From: Butyrivibrio sp. | Lineage (GTDB): Bacteria; Bacillota_A; Clostridia; Lachnospirales; Lachnospiraceae | Direction of reading: 5' to 3' | Assembly: GCA_017996845.1 (NCBI GenBank) | Contig: JAGOGF010000054.1 | Span: forward strand, 1 to 14,956 | Length of the DNA stretch: 14,956 nucleotides | Shown here: in pieces, positions 6,171-13,255 of the stretch | Position numbering within the stretch: the stretch's first letter is position 1 | Layout of the letters: each line of letters begins with the position of its first letter | Made by a program: the position numbers and the translations under genes | The notes under the pieces: model-generated | The model's database searches: none | The model's input: only the letters and a program-made list of their open reading frames with translations | What the model was told of the DNA's origin: nothing

Positions 6171-7697
6171 TTGCAGAAGTACAGAAATCCAGTGATCACC
6201 GGTTTTAATCCGGATCCCAGCATCTGCAGGGTCGGATACGATTTTTATCTTGTAACATCAAGTTTTGAGTATTTTCCGGGAGTGCCCATTTATCATAGCA
6301 GAAACCTGGCAGACTGGGAGTGTATCGGACACTGCCTGACGCAAACGCTTCAGCTAAAACTCAGAAACAGCTGGAACTCAGGCGGAATATATGCACCGAC
6401 GATTCGCTGTCACGACGGCAGGTTTTATATGGTAACGACAAACGTTTCGGATAAGGGAAATATGCTGGTTCATACGGATGACATTAGGGGTGAATGGTCG
6501 GAACCTGTGTGGATCGCTCAGGGAGGGATAGACCCTTCCCTTCTTTTTGCAGATGGCAAAACCTACTTTGTTTCCAACAGTGATGACAAAGGAAATCAGG
6601 GAATCTTTCTGTGTGAAATTGATCCGGAAACCGGAGAAATGCTTACACCGAGCAGACTTTTGTCCAAAGGGTGCTGCGGGCGCTCTGCTGAGGCGCCACA
6701 TATTTATAAAATTGGTGATACTTACTATCTGATGCTGGCCGAAGGAGGCACAGAATATGGTCATATGGTAACAATTCAGAGGAGCAAAGATCCGTATGGG
6801 CCTTATGAAGCGTGCCCAAATAACCCGTTTTTTTCACACAAAGATGAAGAACGCAGGGATATTGCCTGCACCGGTCATGCAGATCTGGTGGAAGATCAGA
6901 ATGGAAACTGGTGGATGGTGTGCCTGGCAGTCAGATGTATCGGAGAAAACGGAAATCATCTGATGCTGCACAACCTTGGAAGAGAAACCTTTCTGGCTCC
7001 TGTTTCATGGGAAAACGGGTGGCCTGTCGTCAACGGCGGGAAACGTCTGGAAGCACAGATGGAGGCGGATCTTCCCGGAGAATGTGTTAATGCACAGGTG
7101 CAGGAAGATGTATATGATTATGACAGAATCAGAAAAGAACATGCGCTGACCTTTTTACGAAAGCCGCTGGATGAAAGAAATCTTGTGGCTGACAGGGATC
7201 AGATCACCCTGATCGGAAACGGGATATGTCTGTCGGATGAGAAAGCGACTCCCGTGTTTGCGGGAATCAGACAAAAAGAATTTTCATTTAATATGACGGC
7301 AGAGATTACACCACAGCTTTTTCTGGAAGGCAGCAAGGCAGGTCTGAGCGTTTTTTATACGAATGAACATCATTATGATCTGTATATAACCTGCAGAGGC
7401 GGAAAGCATTATGTTCAGGTAAGGAAACAGATATATGATTTTGAGGCAGTTACTTCTGAATGGAGCATTCCGCAAACAGGGACGATCAGGTTAATGGTTC
7501 GCGCAGATATGTTTAATTATTACTTTGAATTTCTGGATGAACACGGCGAAGTGAAGATTCTGGATCAGGGGTCTACTGCAGCCATGTGCACGGAAGTTAC
7601 GCGCAAAATGACTTTTACAGGAACGTTTCTGGGGATTTTTTCTGAAAAGGCAACCGCATCCTTTGCAAAATGGAGAACGGTGTTCTATCGAGAATAA
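6171..7697 (+). CDS. GH43 beta-xylosidase / alpha-arabinofuranosidase-type glycosidase
   Basis: Likely removes xylose (or arabinose) from xylo-oligosaccharides. From the TTG at 6171 the protein is 508 residues with no signal peptide, so it is probably cytosolic and acts on imported oligosaccharides. An N-terminal five-bladed GH43 propeller (about 1-310) carries the three expected acids: Asp15 in FNPDPS (general base), Asp121 in GGIDPS (pKa modulator) and Glu174 in RSAEAPH (general acid). Asp15 is at the same number as in the well-studied XynB-type enzymes. A C-terminal beta-sandwich (about 320-505, with EGSKAGLSVFYTNEHHYDLY) matches the accessory domain of the XynB-like subfamily. It stands alone, with no transporter or other glycosidase in the window. 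Substrate preference between xylose and arabinose cannot be told from sequence. The start codon is less certain than the identity. Confidence 0.88.
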   Translation: MQKYRNPVITGFNPDPSICRVGYDFYLVTSSFEYFPGVPIYHSRNLADWECIGHCLTQTLQLKLRNSWNSGGIYAPTIRCHDGRFYMVTTNVSDKGNMLVHTDDIRGEWSEPVWIAQGGIDPSLLFADGKTYFVSNSDDKGNQGIFLCEIDPETGEMLTPSRLLSKGCCGRSAEAPHIYKIGDTYYLMLAEGGTEYGHMVTIQRSKDPYGPYEACPNNPFFSHKDEERRDIACTGHADLVEDQNGNWWMVCLAVRCIGENGNHLMLHNLGRETFLAPVSWENGWPVVNGGKRLEAQMEADLPGECVNAQVQEDVYDYDRIRKEHALTFLRKPLDERNLVADRDQITLIGNGICLSDEKATPVFAGIRQKEFSFNMTAEITPQLFLEGSKAGLSVFYTNEHHYDLYITCRGGKHYVQVRKQIYDFEAVTSEWSIPQTGTIRLMVRADMFNYYFEFLDEHGEVKILDQGSTAAMCTEVTRKMTFTGTFLGIFSEKATASFAKWRTVFYRE

Positions 7698-7700
7698 ACG

Positions 7701-7729
7701 TTGACTTTTCAGTGTGACATGCTTAAAAT
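7701..7729 (+). promoter_or_regulatory. proS / T-box promoter
   Basis: TTGACT (7701-7706), a 17-base spacer and TAAAAT (7724-7729), starting 3 bases after the GH43 stop. Predicted start is about 7736, just before the AATGAAGAGGG opening of the T-box leader. Hexamers match 5 of 6 each. Confidence 0.8.
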
Positions 7730-7735
7730 GAGCTC

Positions 7736-7980
7736 AAGACAATGAAGAGGGTTAGTAGCTGCAGAAGGCGTTTCCAGAGAGAAGACCACAGGTGAGAGGT
7801 CTTTACGTAACGATGCAGCGAACCTGCCTTGGAGTCCTGTATGTAAAATGCAGCGTAAACCGGCGTTAACGGACAAGAAGAGTGAAATCCGTGATAGTAC
7901 GGATTTAAATAGGGTGGTACCGCCGAAGACTTTCGGTCCCTGTTGCTACAAGCTGGCAGCAGGACCGGAGGCTTTTTTTA
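7736..7980 (+). ncRNA. T-box riboswitch, proline-specific, upstream of proS
   Basis: The leader senses uncharged tRNA-Pro and allows read-through into proS when proline charging is low. Visible parts: a Stem I opening AATGAAGAGGGTTAGTA; the AGAGAGAAGACC / GGTGAGAGGTCT region typical of upper Stem I; a specifier region GAACCTGCC with CCT at 7823-7825, a proline codon followed by a purine; an 8-bp perfect Stem III (7885-7892 with 7899-7906); the T-box core TGGTACCGC (7915-7923); and a terminator (7931-7979). The specifier codon and the downstream gene agree. The family call is strong; the exact Stem I base pairing was drawn by eye. Confidence 0.92.
7931..7979 (+). terminator. T-box regulated terminator
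   Basis: A stem made of CGGTCC (7934-7939) with GGACCG (7963-7968), extended by TGTTGC / GCAGCA-type pairing and a loop around 7947-7954, then GGCTTTTTTT. It is the alternative fold to the antiterminator that uses the T-box core just upstream. Confidence 0.8.
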
Positions 7981-8042
7981 TCTGGAGGTTCTGCTTGATC
8001 AGTCGAATGATTACAGGAAAAGAGAGAAAGGAAAGGGAAAAG

Positions 8043-9482
8043 ATGGCAGATCAGAATAACAAGAAACTGGTAGCAGAGATTACATCCATGGATGAAGATT
8101 TTACACAGTGGTACACAGACGTGGTAGTAAAGGCGGGACTTATCAGCTACTCCAATATCAAGGGATTCATGGTAATCAAACCGGCAGGTTATGCAATCTG
8201 GGAACTGATTCAGAAACATCTGGATCAGAGATTCAAGGACACGGGGGTACAGAATGTATATCTGCCGATGTTTATCCCGGAATCGCTTTTACAAAAAGAA
8301 AAGGATCATGTGGAAGGCTTTGCGCCGGAAGTTGCATGGGTGACACAGGGCGGACTGGAAAAACTTTCAGAAAGATATTGTGTAAGACCAACTTCCGAAA
8401 CACTTTTCTGTGATTATTATAAAGGAGAAATTCATTCTTACAAGGATCTTCCACAGGTTTGCAATCAGTGGTGTTCTGTTGTACGTTGGGAGAAGGAAAC
8501 AAGACCGTTTTTACGTTCCCGTGAGTTCCTGTGGCAGGAAGGTCATACTGCACATGCAACAATGGAAGATGCAGAAGAACGTACAAAGCAGATGCTGCAG
8601 GTTTATTCTGACTTTTGTGAAGAAGACCTCGCACTTCCGACGATCAAGGGACAGAAAACGGATAAAGAGAAATTTGCAGGGGCAGAGTCTACCTATACAA
8701 TTGAAGCACTTATGCATGATGGCAGAGCGCTGCAGTCCGGTACCAGTCATAACTTTGGAGATGGATTTGCCAAGGCTTTTGGAATTCAGTATACCGGTCA
8801 GGATAATAAACTCCATTATGTCTGCCAGACATCCTGGGGAATGACCACGCGTATCATTGGTGCGTTGATTATGGTGCACGGTGATAATTCCGGTCTGGTA
8901 CTGCCACCAAAGATTGCGCCGATACAGGTTATGGTGATTCCGATTCAGCAGCGTAAAGAGGGTGTGCTGGAAGCAGCATATGATATCGCAGCAAGACTCA
9001 AAGATTTTCGTGTCAAAACAGAGGATTCCGACAGAAGTCCGGGATATAAGTTTGCGGATCAGGAAATGCGCGGGATACCACTTCGTATTGAGATCGGACC
9101 GAAAGATCTGGAAAACGGGAAATGCGTTCTGGTTCGCAGAGATACCGGAGAAAAAATAGAATGTGCGATTGACGGGGTAGTTTCCAAAGTAACAGAACTT
9201 TTACCGCTCATTCAGTCTGATATGCTGGCAAAGGCGCAAAAACACCTGCAGACACATACCTTCCCTGCCAGAAACAAAGAAGAGTTTGCAGAAGCTTTTC
9301 AGGAGACAAAGGGATTTGTAAAGGCGATGTGGTGTGGATGCCGTGAATGTGAAGAAAAGATCAAGGAAGAAATGAATGTAACAAGCCGCTGCATCCCGTT
9401 CGAGCAGGAAAACCTGTCTGATGTGTGCGTATATTGCGGAAAACCTGCCACGAAGATGGTATATTGGGGCAGAGCATATTGA
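8043..9482 (+). CDS. proS: Prolyl-tRNA synthetase (archaeal/eukaryote type)
   Basis: Class II aminoacyl-tRNA synthetase that charges tRNA-Pro. The 479-residue size, without an editing insertion between motifs 2 and 3, marks the short archaeal/eukaryote type (ProS type 3), also common in clostridia. Visible: CVRPTSE (113-119); motif 2 [18 protein letters not shown] (154-171), which binds ATP and proline; [13 protein letters not shown]; and motif 3 around [17 protein letters not shown]. These are followed by the anticodon-binding domain ([11 protein letters not shown] onward) and a C-terminal zinc domain with Cys431-x4-Cys436 and Cys462-x2-Cys465, ending in WGRAY. The start ATG at 8043 follows GGAAAGGG. 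The longer open frame before it runs through the T-box and is not translated. Expression is controlled by the T-box. Confidence 0.97.
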   Translation: MADQNNKKLVAEITSMDEDFTQWYTDVVVKAGLISYSNIKGFMVIKPAGYAIWELIQKHLDQRFKDTGVQNVYLPMFIPESLLQKEKDHVEGFAPEVAWVTQGGLEKLSERYCVRPTSETLFCDYYKGEIHSYKDLPQVCNQWCSVVRWEKETRPFLRSREFLWQEGHTAHATMEDAEERTKQMLQVYSDFCEEDLALPTIKGQKTDKEKFAGAESTYTIEALMHDGRALQSGTSHNFGDGFAKAFGIQYTGQDNKLHYVCQTSWGMTTRIIGALIMVHGDNSGLVLPPKIAPIQVMVIPIQQRKEGVLEAAYDIAARLKDFRVKTEDSDRSPGYKFADQEMRGIPLRIEIGPKDLENGKCVLVRRDTGEKIECAIDGVVSKVTELLPLIQSDMLAKAQKHLQTHTFPARNKEEFAEAFQETKGFVKAMWCGCRECEEKIKEEMNVTSRCIPFEQENLSDVCVYCGKPATKMVYWGRAY

Positions 9483-9522
9483 TCCCATCAGCGATTGCTG
9501 AAAAGGATTTATGAAATGGTAT

Positions 9523-9568
9523 AAAGTGGCTGACAGAGGTGTTATACATTCTGCCGGCCACTTTTTTA
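9523..9568 (+). terminator. proS terminator
   Basis: AAAGTGGC (9523-9530) pairs with GCCACTTT (9557-9564), with inner CAGA/TCTG pairing and a run of six T from 9562. It lies about 40 bases after the proS stop and separates it from the signalling operon. Confidence 0.8.
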
Positions 9569-9604
9569 TATTAAGTTATATTCACAACATTTTTATTTCT
9601 GCAA

Positions 9605-9634
9605 TTGATTTTCCGGTAAAAAAATATCTATAAT
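9605..9634 (+). promoter_or_regulatory. Promoter P1 of the LytTR-GGDEF operon
   Basis: TTGATT (9605-9610), an 18-base spacer and a perfect TATAAT (9629-9634). The predicted start near 9641 would leave a leader of about 130 bases before the GTG at 9770. Confidence 0.65.
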
Positions 9635-9701
9635 AACAAAACGGATGTATGAAATTCTATGACAGGATAAGCGGTTTTTAAACAATCTTTATTGCAGGTT
9701 T

Positions 9702-9710
9702 TGATATAAT
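9702..9710 (+). promoter_or_regulatory. Possible second promoter P2 (extended -10)
   Basis: TGATATAAT, a perfect extended -10 element, in an AT-rich stretch. No good -35 is seen at the right distance, which extended -10 promoters can tolerate. The leader from here would be about 53 bases. It may be active only with an activator, or be a chance match. Confidence 0.45.
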
Positions 9711-9769
9711 TGATAATATGATAGTGCGTGTATAGAGCGTTGCGTACTTTCAACTGGGAGGAACTACAC

Positions 9770-10480
9770 GTGGAAAAACTGAACATGATTTTATGTGATG
9801 ACGAACGGATTGAACGTGTGCTGATCAGAAAACAACTTGATAAGTACATGGAAACAACACATATGCAGGCGGTTATCACGGAATGTTCATCAGGAGAAGC
9901 GTTTCTGCAAAAGATAAAAAGTTTAACAGCGGACATTGTTCTGCTTGATATATATATGCCTGATATGACAGGGATTGATTTAGCCAGAGCACTTCGGGCA
10001 ATGGGACAGCGAAGTCAGATTATCTTTATCACAAGTGGAAATGAGTATGCGGCAGAGGCATTTGAAGTAGGCACGTTATCTTATCTTCAAAAGCCGGTTC
10101 TGTATGAGAAATTTCGCAGCGTTATGGACCTTGCGCTTCAGCACTACGCCAGAACACGTTCAATTGATATATATATGAACAGAGAAGTCTGGAAAATATA
10201 TATATCCGATATTACTTATTTTGAAACATACAGCAGAAAGCTGATTATACATACCAAAGCAAATGATTATACAACCTATATGACACTTGGGAAAATGCTG
10301 GAACAGCTTCCTACCGGCGAATTTATTCGGATTTCCAGGTTTGAAGTTGTATCATTGTGCAAGATCAGAACACTTGATTCCAGAATCGTTGTATTGAAAG
10401 ACGGAAAGGAACTGCAGATCAGTGCCAGATATGCGGATGATGTATCTTCCGCATATCTGGCGTATCGCAGCAAATTTTAG
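9770..10480 (+). CDS. Response regulator, REC-LytTR (AlgR/AgrA type)
   Basis: A 236-residue two-component regulator. The receiver domain (about 4-122) keeps the acidic pair Asp10/Asp11, the phosphoacceptor Asp60 in LLDIYMPDMTG, Thr88 and Lys108 in LQKP, so it should be phosphorylatable. The LytTR DNA-binding domain (about 132-232) shows ITYFETYSRKLIIHT and FIRISRFEVVSL, where many relatives have FIRIHRSYIVN; the His and Asn are changed here. The start is GTG at 9770, 8 bases after a GGGAGG site (9756-9761); the frame is open further upstream to a GTG at 9728 that lacks such a site. It is the first gene of an operon with the diguanylate cyclase 14 bases later. No histidine kinase is in the window, so the phosphodonor is unknown. 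Confidence 0.9.
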   Translation: MEKLNMILCDDERIERVLIRKQLDKYMETTHMQAVITECSSGEAFLQKIKSLTADIVLLDIYMPDMTGIDLARALRAMGQRSQIIFITSGNEYAAEAFEVGTLSYLQKPVLYEKFRSVMDLALQHYARTRSIDIYMNREVWKIYISDITYFETYSRKLIIHTKANDYTTYMTLGKMLEQLPTGEFIRISRFEVVSLCKIRTLDSRIVVLKDGKELQISARYADDVSSAYLAYRSKF

Positions 10481-10494
10481 AAAAGGAGACCGTC

Positions 10495-11823
10495 ATGAAA
10501 AAGATCATGATCGTCGATGATGATGAAATTGTGTGCAGGATAGCGGAGAGAATTCTGCACAAAAGTTACGAGACCGTCAGCGTTTGTTCCGGAGCCGCTG
10601 CACTTGAACAGGCAACAGCAGAAAAACCGGATCTGATTCTGATGGATTTAAATATGCCTGAAATGGACGGCTACGAGGTGATGGAACAGCTCAAACAGTG
10701 CAGCGGGTTTGATATACCGGTTGTCTTTATGACATCAGAAGACGATATTGAAAGTGAAGTAAAAGGGCTGGAGATGGGAGCGCGCGACTACATTCGCAAG
10801 CCTTTTAAAGCAGACATTCTGTTGAAAAGAATTGAGATGGTTGTGCAGAGTGAAGAAACCAGAAAGGTACTGGAACATAATGCGGATGCAGATCCTCTGA
10901 CAGGGCTGTTGAACAGACGTGCGACAGCAAGGGAAGCTGACACTTATCTGCAGGGAACCAAAGCGCATGGGGTTTTTCTGATGATGGATATTGATCATTT
11001 TAAACTGGTGAATGATATCTATGGGCATAAAATGGGAGACAGGGTAATCATGCGTGTAGCAGAAGTGCTGAAATCCTTTATTCGCTCATACGATATACTT
11101 GGAAGAATTGGTGGAGACGAGTTTGTAATTTTCTATAAAGATTATGATAATGCAGAGCATTTATTTGAACGTTGCAGCAGAATCAATATGAGACTGGAGC
11201 ATATTTTAAATGATATGCTGGGAGAGGATGCGGAAGTTTCACTTAGTGTATCAATTGGGGGAGCACGTGCACCGGGAGACGGGGCGGATTTTGCTTCTTT
11301 GTATTACAATGCGGATAAAGCACTCTATTATGTAAAGCAAAATGGCAGACACGGATTCAGCATATTCAGCAGAGGCTGTGAGAGTCTGAAAGAGATGCAG
11401 AAGACTGAAAGTACAGTTCGAATCGATCAGGCCTGGGGAATGATCAGCGAACAGACAGAGCATTCAGGCGCATATCGAGTGGATTATGAGGATTTTAGAA
11501 ATATTTTCAGATATCTTGAGCGGTGTAGTGAACGAGAAGAAATTAATGCACAACTCCTGCTTTTTACCATGCGGGAAGAAGCGGATGATCAGGACGAGAT
11601 TAAAGTGGATAGGATGCTTTCAGAATTTGGTGAAGTGGCAGAACGGGTGCTTCGAAAAGGAGACGTTATAACATGTCTGGGGCATAGACAGTATATGATC
11701 CTTCTGACAGGGACTGATATGGAAAATGGTAAAATGGTGGCAGAACGGATCATAAACAGATGGAAGCAAAATAAAGAAAATATTTGCATTCCTGCCTTTG
11801 AAATACAGTGCCTGACAGAATGA
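10495..11823 (+). CDS. Response regulator diguanylate cyclase (REC-GGDEF) with an extra degenerate GGDEF-like domain
   Basis: Makes cyclic di-GMP from two GTP, presumably under phosphorylation control. The 442 residues divide into a receiver (about 2-120; Asp8/Asp9, phosphoacceptor Asp51, Thr80, Lys102), a GGDEF domain (about 128-292) and a C-terminal region (about 328-440). The GGDEF domain looks active: DPLTGLLNRR at 133-142, metal-binding MMDIDHFK around Asp165, and RIGGDEF at 204-210, with an intact RxxD inhibitory site at Arg197-Asp200. In the C-terminal region RKGDVITCLGHRQY (387-400) lines up base for base with RSYDILGRIGGDEF (197-210): the RxxD is kept and GGDEF becomes GHRQY. That region should therefore be catalytically dead. 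The ATG at 10495 has an AAGGAGA site 6 bases upstream and is 14 bases behind the LytTR gene. The domain call for the C-terminus is my own alignment. Confidence 0.9.
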   Translation: MKKIMIVDDDEIVCRIAERILHKSYETVSVCSGAAALEQATAEKPDLILMDLNMPEMDGYEVMEQLKQCSGFDIPVVFMTSEDDIESEVKGLEMGARDYIRKPFKADILLKRIEMVVQSEETRKVLEHNADADPLTGLLNRRATAREADTYLQGTKAHGVFLMMDIDHFKLVNDIYGHKMGDRVIMRVAEVLKSFIRSYDILGRIGGDEFVIFYKDYDNAEHLFERCSRINMRLEHILNDMLGEDAEVSLSVSIGGARAPGDGADFASLYYNADKALYYVKQNGRHGFSIFSRGCESLKEMQKTESTVRIDQAWGMISEQTEHSGAYRVDYEDFRNIFRYLERCSEREEINAQLLLFTMREEADDQDEIKVDRMLSEFGEVAERVLRKGDVITCLGHRQYMILLTGTDMENGKMVAERIINRWKQNKENICIPAFEIQCLTE

Positions 11824-11826
11824 AAA

Positions 11827-11890
11827 GCATATTTTCTTCACACATTTGTTTTTTTGCGTTATGATAAATACTATGAGTGAAGAAATATGC
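11827..11890. repeat. Inverted repeat bracketing the cca promoter and start
   Basis: GCATATTTTCTTCA (11827-11840) and TGAAGAAATATGC (11878-11890) are complementary over 13 bp with one extra T in the left arm. The 37-base spacer holds the -10 element and the ATG at 11873. In a read-through RNA from the upstream cyclase gene it would fold over the cca start. A transcript from the local promoter lacks the left arm. Confidence 0.6.
11837..11865 (+). promoter_or_regulatory. cca promoter giving a near-leaderless transcript
   Basis: TTCACA (11837-11842), a 17-base spacer and TATGAT (11860-11865), each one base off consensus. The expected start, 7 bases past the -10, is about 11872, one base before the ATG at 11873. 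Confidence 0.6.
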
Positions 11891-13252
11891 AGAGATAAAA
11901 ATATTCATATTGAGATTCCCGAGAAAGCAGCAGTGATCCTTTCTACGCTGCATCAGGCAGGTTTTGAGGCATATGTGGTAGGCGGCTGTGTCAGAGATTC
12001 TATTCTGAAAAAGATACCGGGAGACTGGGATATCACCACAAGTGCGAAGCCGATGGAGATTAAGCAGCTATTCAGGCGCACAGTTGATACCGGAATCGAG
12101 CATGGCACGGTTACGGTTATGCTGGGTAAAGAAGGCTTTGAAATAACTACTTATCGGATTGATGGGGAATATGCAGATGGCAGGCATCCCAAAGATGTGA
12201 TTTTTACGGCAAATCTGAGAGAAGATCTGCGCAGGCGAGATTTTACCATCAATGCAATGGCATATAATACCGAAGAAGGTCTGATTGATATTTTTGGTGG
12301 AATGGAAGATATCGGAAAAAAGTTGATTCGGTGCGTGGGAGATCCACAGGAACGCTTTGGGGAAGATGCACTTCGGATAATGCGCGCAGTAAGATTCTCC
12401 GCACAATTGGATTATCAGATTGAAACCCGGACAAAGGAAGCAATTGCAGCACTTTCTCATACACTTTCCAAAATCAGCGCAGAGCGGATACAGACAGAAC
12501 TGGTGAAACTTCTGTGCGCGGATTATCCTGGGAAAATAAGGGATGCATGGAAGATGGGAATCCTGCGGATAATACTCCCCGAACTTGATCGCTGTATGTC
12601 AGTGGAACAGAATAATCCACATCATATGTATTCTGTCGGAGAGCATATGATCATGGCAACTGAAAATGTGCGCGCCGATCGTGTGCTGAGGCTTACCATG
12701 CTGTTTCACGATATTGCAAAACCGGTCACAATGACAGAAGATGAGCAGGGAATCAGACATTTTCATGGACATGCTGCCAAAAGTGCGGAAATGGCCAGGG
12801 AAATTATGAACCGTTTAAAATTTGACAAAGAAACGCTGACCAGAGTATGCAATCTGATCTATTATCATGACAGACATGTTGGAATGGATACAACACCTGC
12901 AGATGTACGGAAAGCAATCTATGAGGTTGGAGAAAATGATTTTCCGCTTCTGCTGGAAGTGAAAAAGGCAGATATGCTTGCACAAAGTACATATCAGCGG
13001 TCTGAGAAGGAAAAAGTGTTGGTATATGTACAAAAAATATACAGCGATATTCTTATGCATGAAGATTGCCTGTCATTAAAAAAACTTGCAGTTCGGGGAC
13101 AGGATCTCATTGCAGCAGGACTGAATCCGGGAAGGGAACTGGGAGATATTCTGCAGGCTATGTTGATGGATGTATTAAAATGTCCGGAACATAATACATA
13201 TGCGTATCTGATGGAACCAGCGCATCTCAATCGATTCAGAGAGGAAGTCTGA
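11873..13252 (+). CDS. cca: tRNA nucleotidyltransferase (CCA-adding, with HD domain)
   Basis: Adds or repairs the 3'-CCA end of tRNAs. From ATG 11873 it is 459 residues. The class II nucleotidyltransferase head has GGCVRD (37-42), the metal-binding Asp51/Asp53 in GDWDITTSA, a GEYADGRHP stretch (98-106) where CCA enzymes have their flexible loop, RRD (121-123) and EDALRIMRAVRF (164-175). An HD phosphohydrolase-like domain follows with His258, His279-Asp280 (LFHDIAKP), HFHGHA (296-301) and YYHD (330-333). Presence of the loop favours a full CCA enzyme over a CC-only one; this is inference. No ribosome binding site is visible before either ATG 11861 or ATG 11873. ATG 11873 was chosen because the promoter predicts transcription from about 11872. 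A PEGA gene follows 3 bases later, probably co-transcribed. Confidence 0.93.
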   Translation: MSEEICRDKNIHIEIPEKAAVILSTLHQAGFEAYVVGGCVRDSILKKIPGDWDITTSAKPMEIKQLFRRTVDTGIEHGTVTVMLGKEGFEITTYRIDGEYADGRHPKDVIFTANLREDLRRRDFTINAMAYNTEEGLIDIFGGMEDIGKKLIRCVGDPQERFGEDALRIMRAVRFSAQLDYQIETRTKEAIAALSHTLSKISAERIQTELVKLLCADYPGKIRDAWKMGILRIILPELDRCMSVEQNNPHHMYSVGEHMIMATENVRADRVLRLTMLFHDIAKPVTMTEDEQGIRHFHGHAAKSAEMAREIMNRLKFDKETLTRVCNLIYYHDRHVGMDTTPADVRKAIYEVGENDFPLLLEVKKADMLAQSTYQRSEKEKVLVYVQKIYSDILMHEDCLSLKKLAVRGQDLIAAGLNPGRELGDILQAMLMDVLKCPEHNTYAYLMEPAHLNRFREEV

Positions 13253-13255
13253 GAG

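Noticed and set aside
7848..8042. In-frame 65-codon extension upstream of proS
   Set aside because: It runs through the T-box Stem III, T-box core and terminator; the family N-terminus and the ribosome site support ATG 8043.
9728..9769. Longer N-terminus for the LytTR regulator from GTG 9728
   Set aside because: There is no ribosome site before 9728, while GGGAGG sits 8 bases before GTG 9770, which gives a normal receiver start.
9570..9770. LytTR binding repeats (autoregulation) upstream of the regulator operon
   Set aside because: I found no pair of direct repeats matching the LytTR site pattern at the usual spacing; the region is simply AT-rich.
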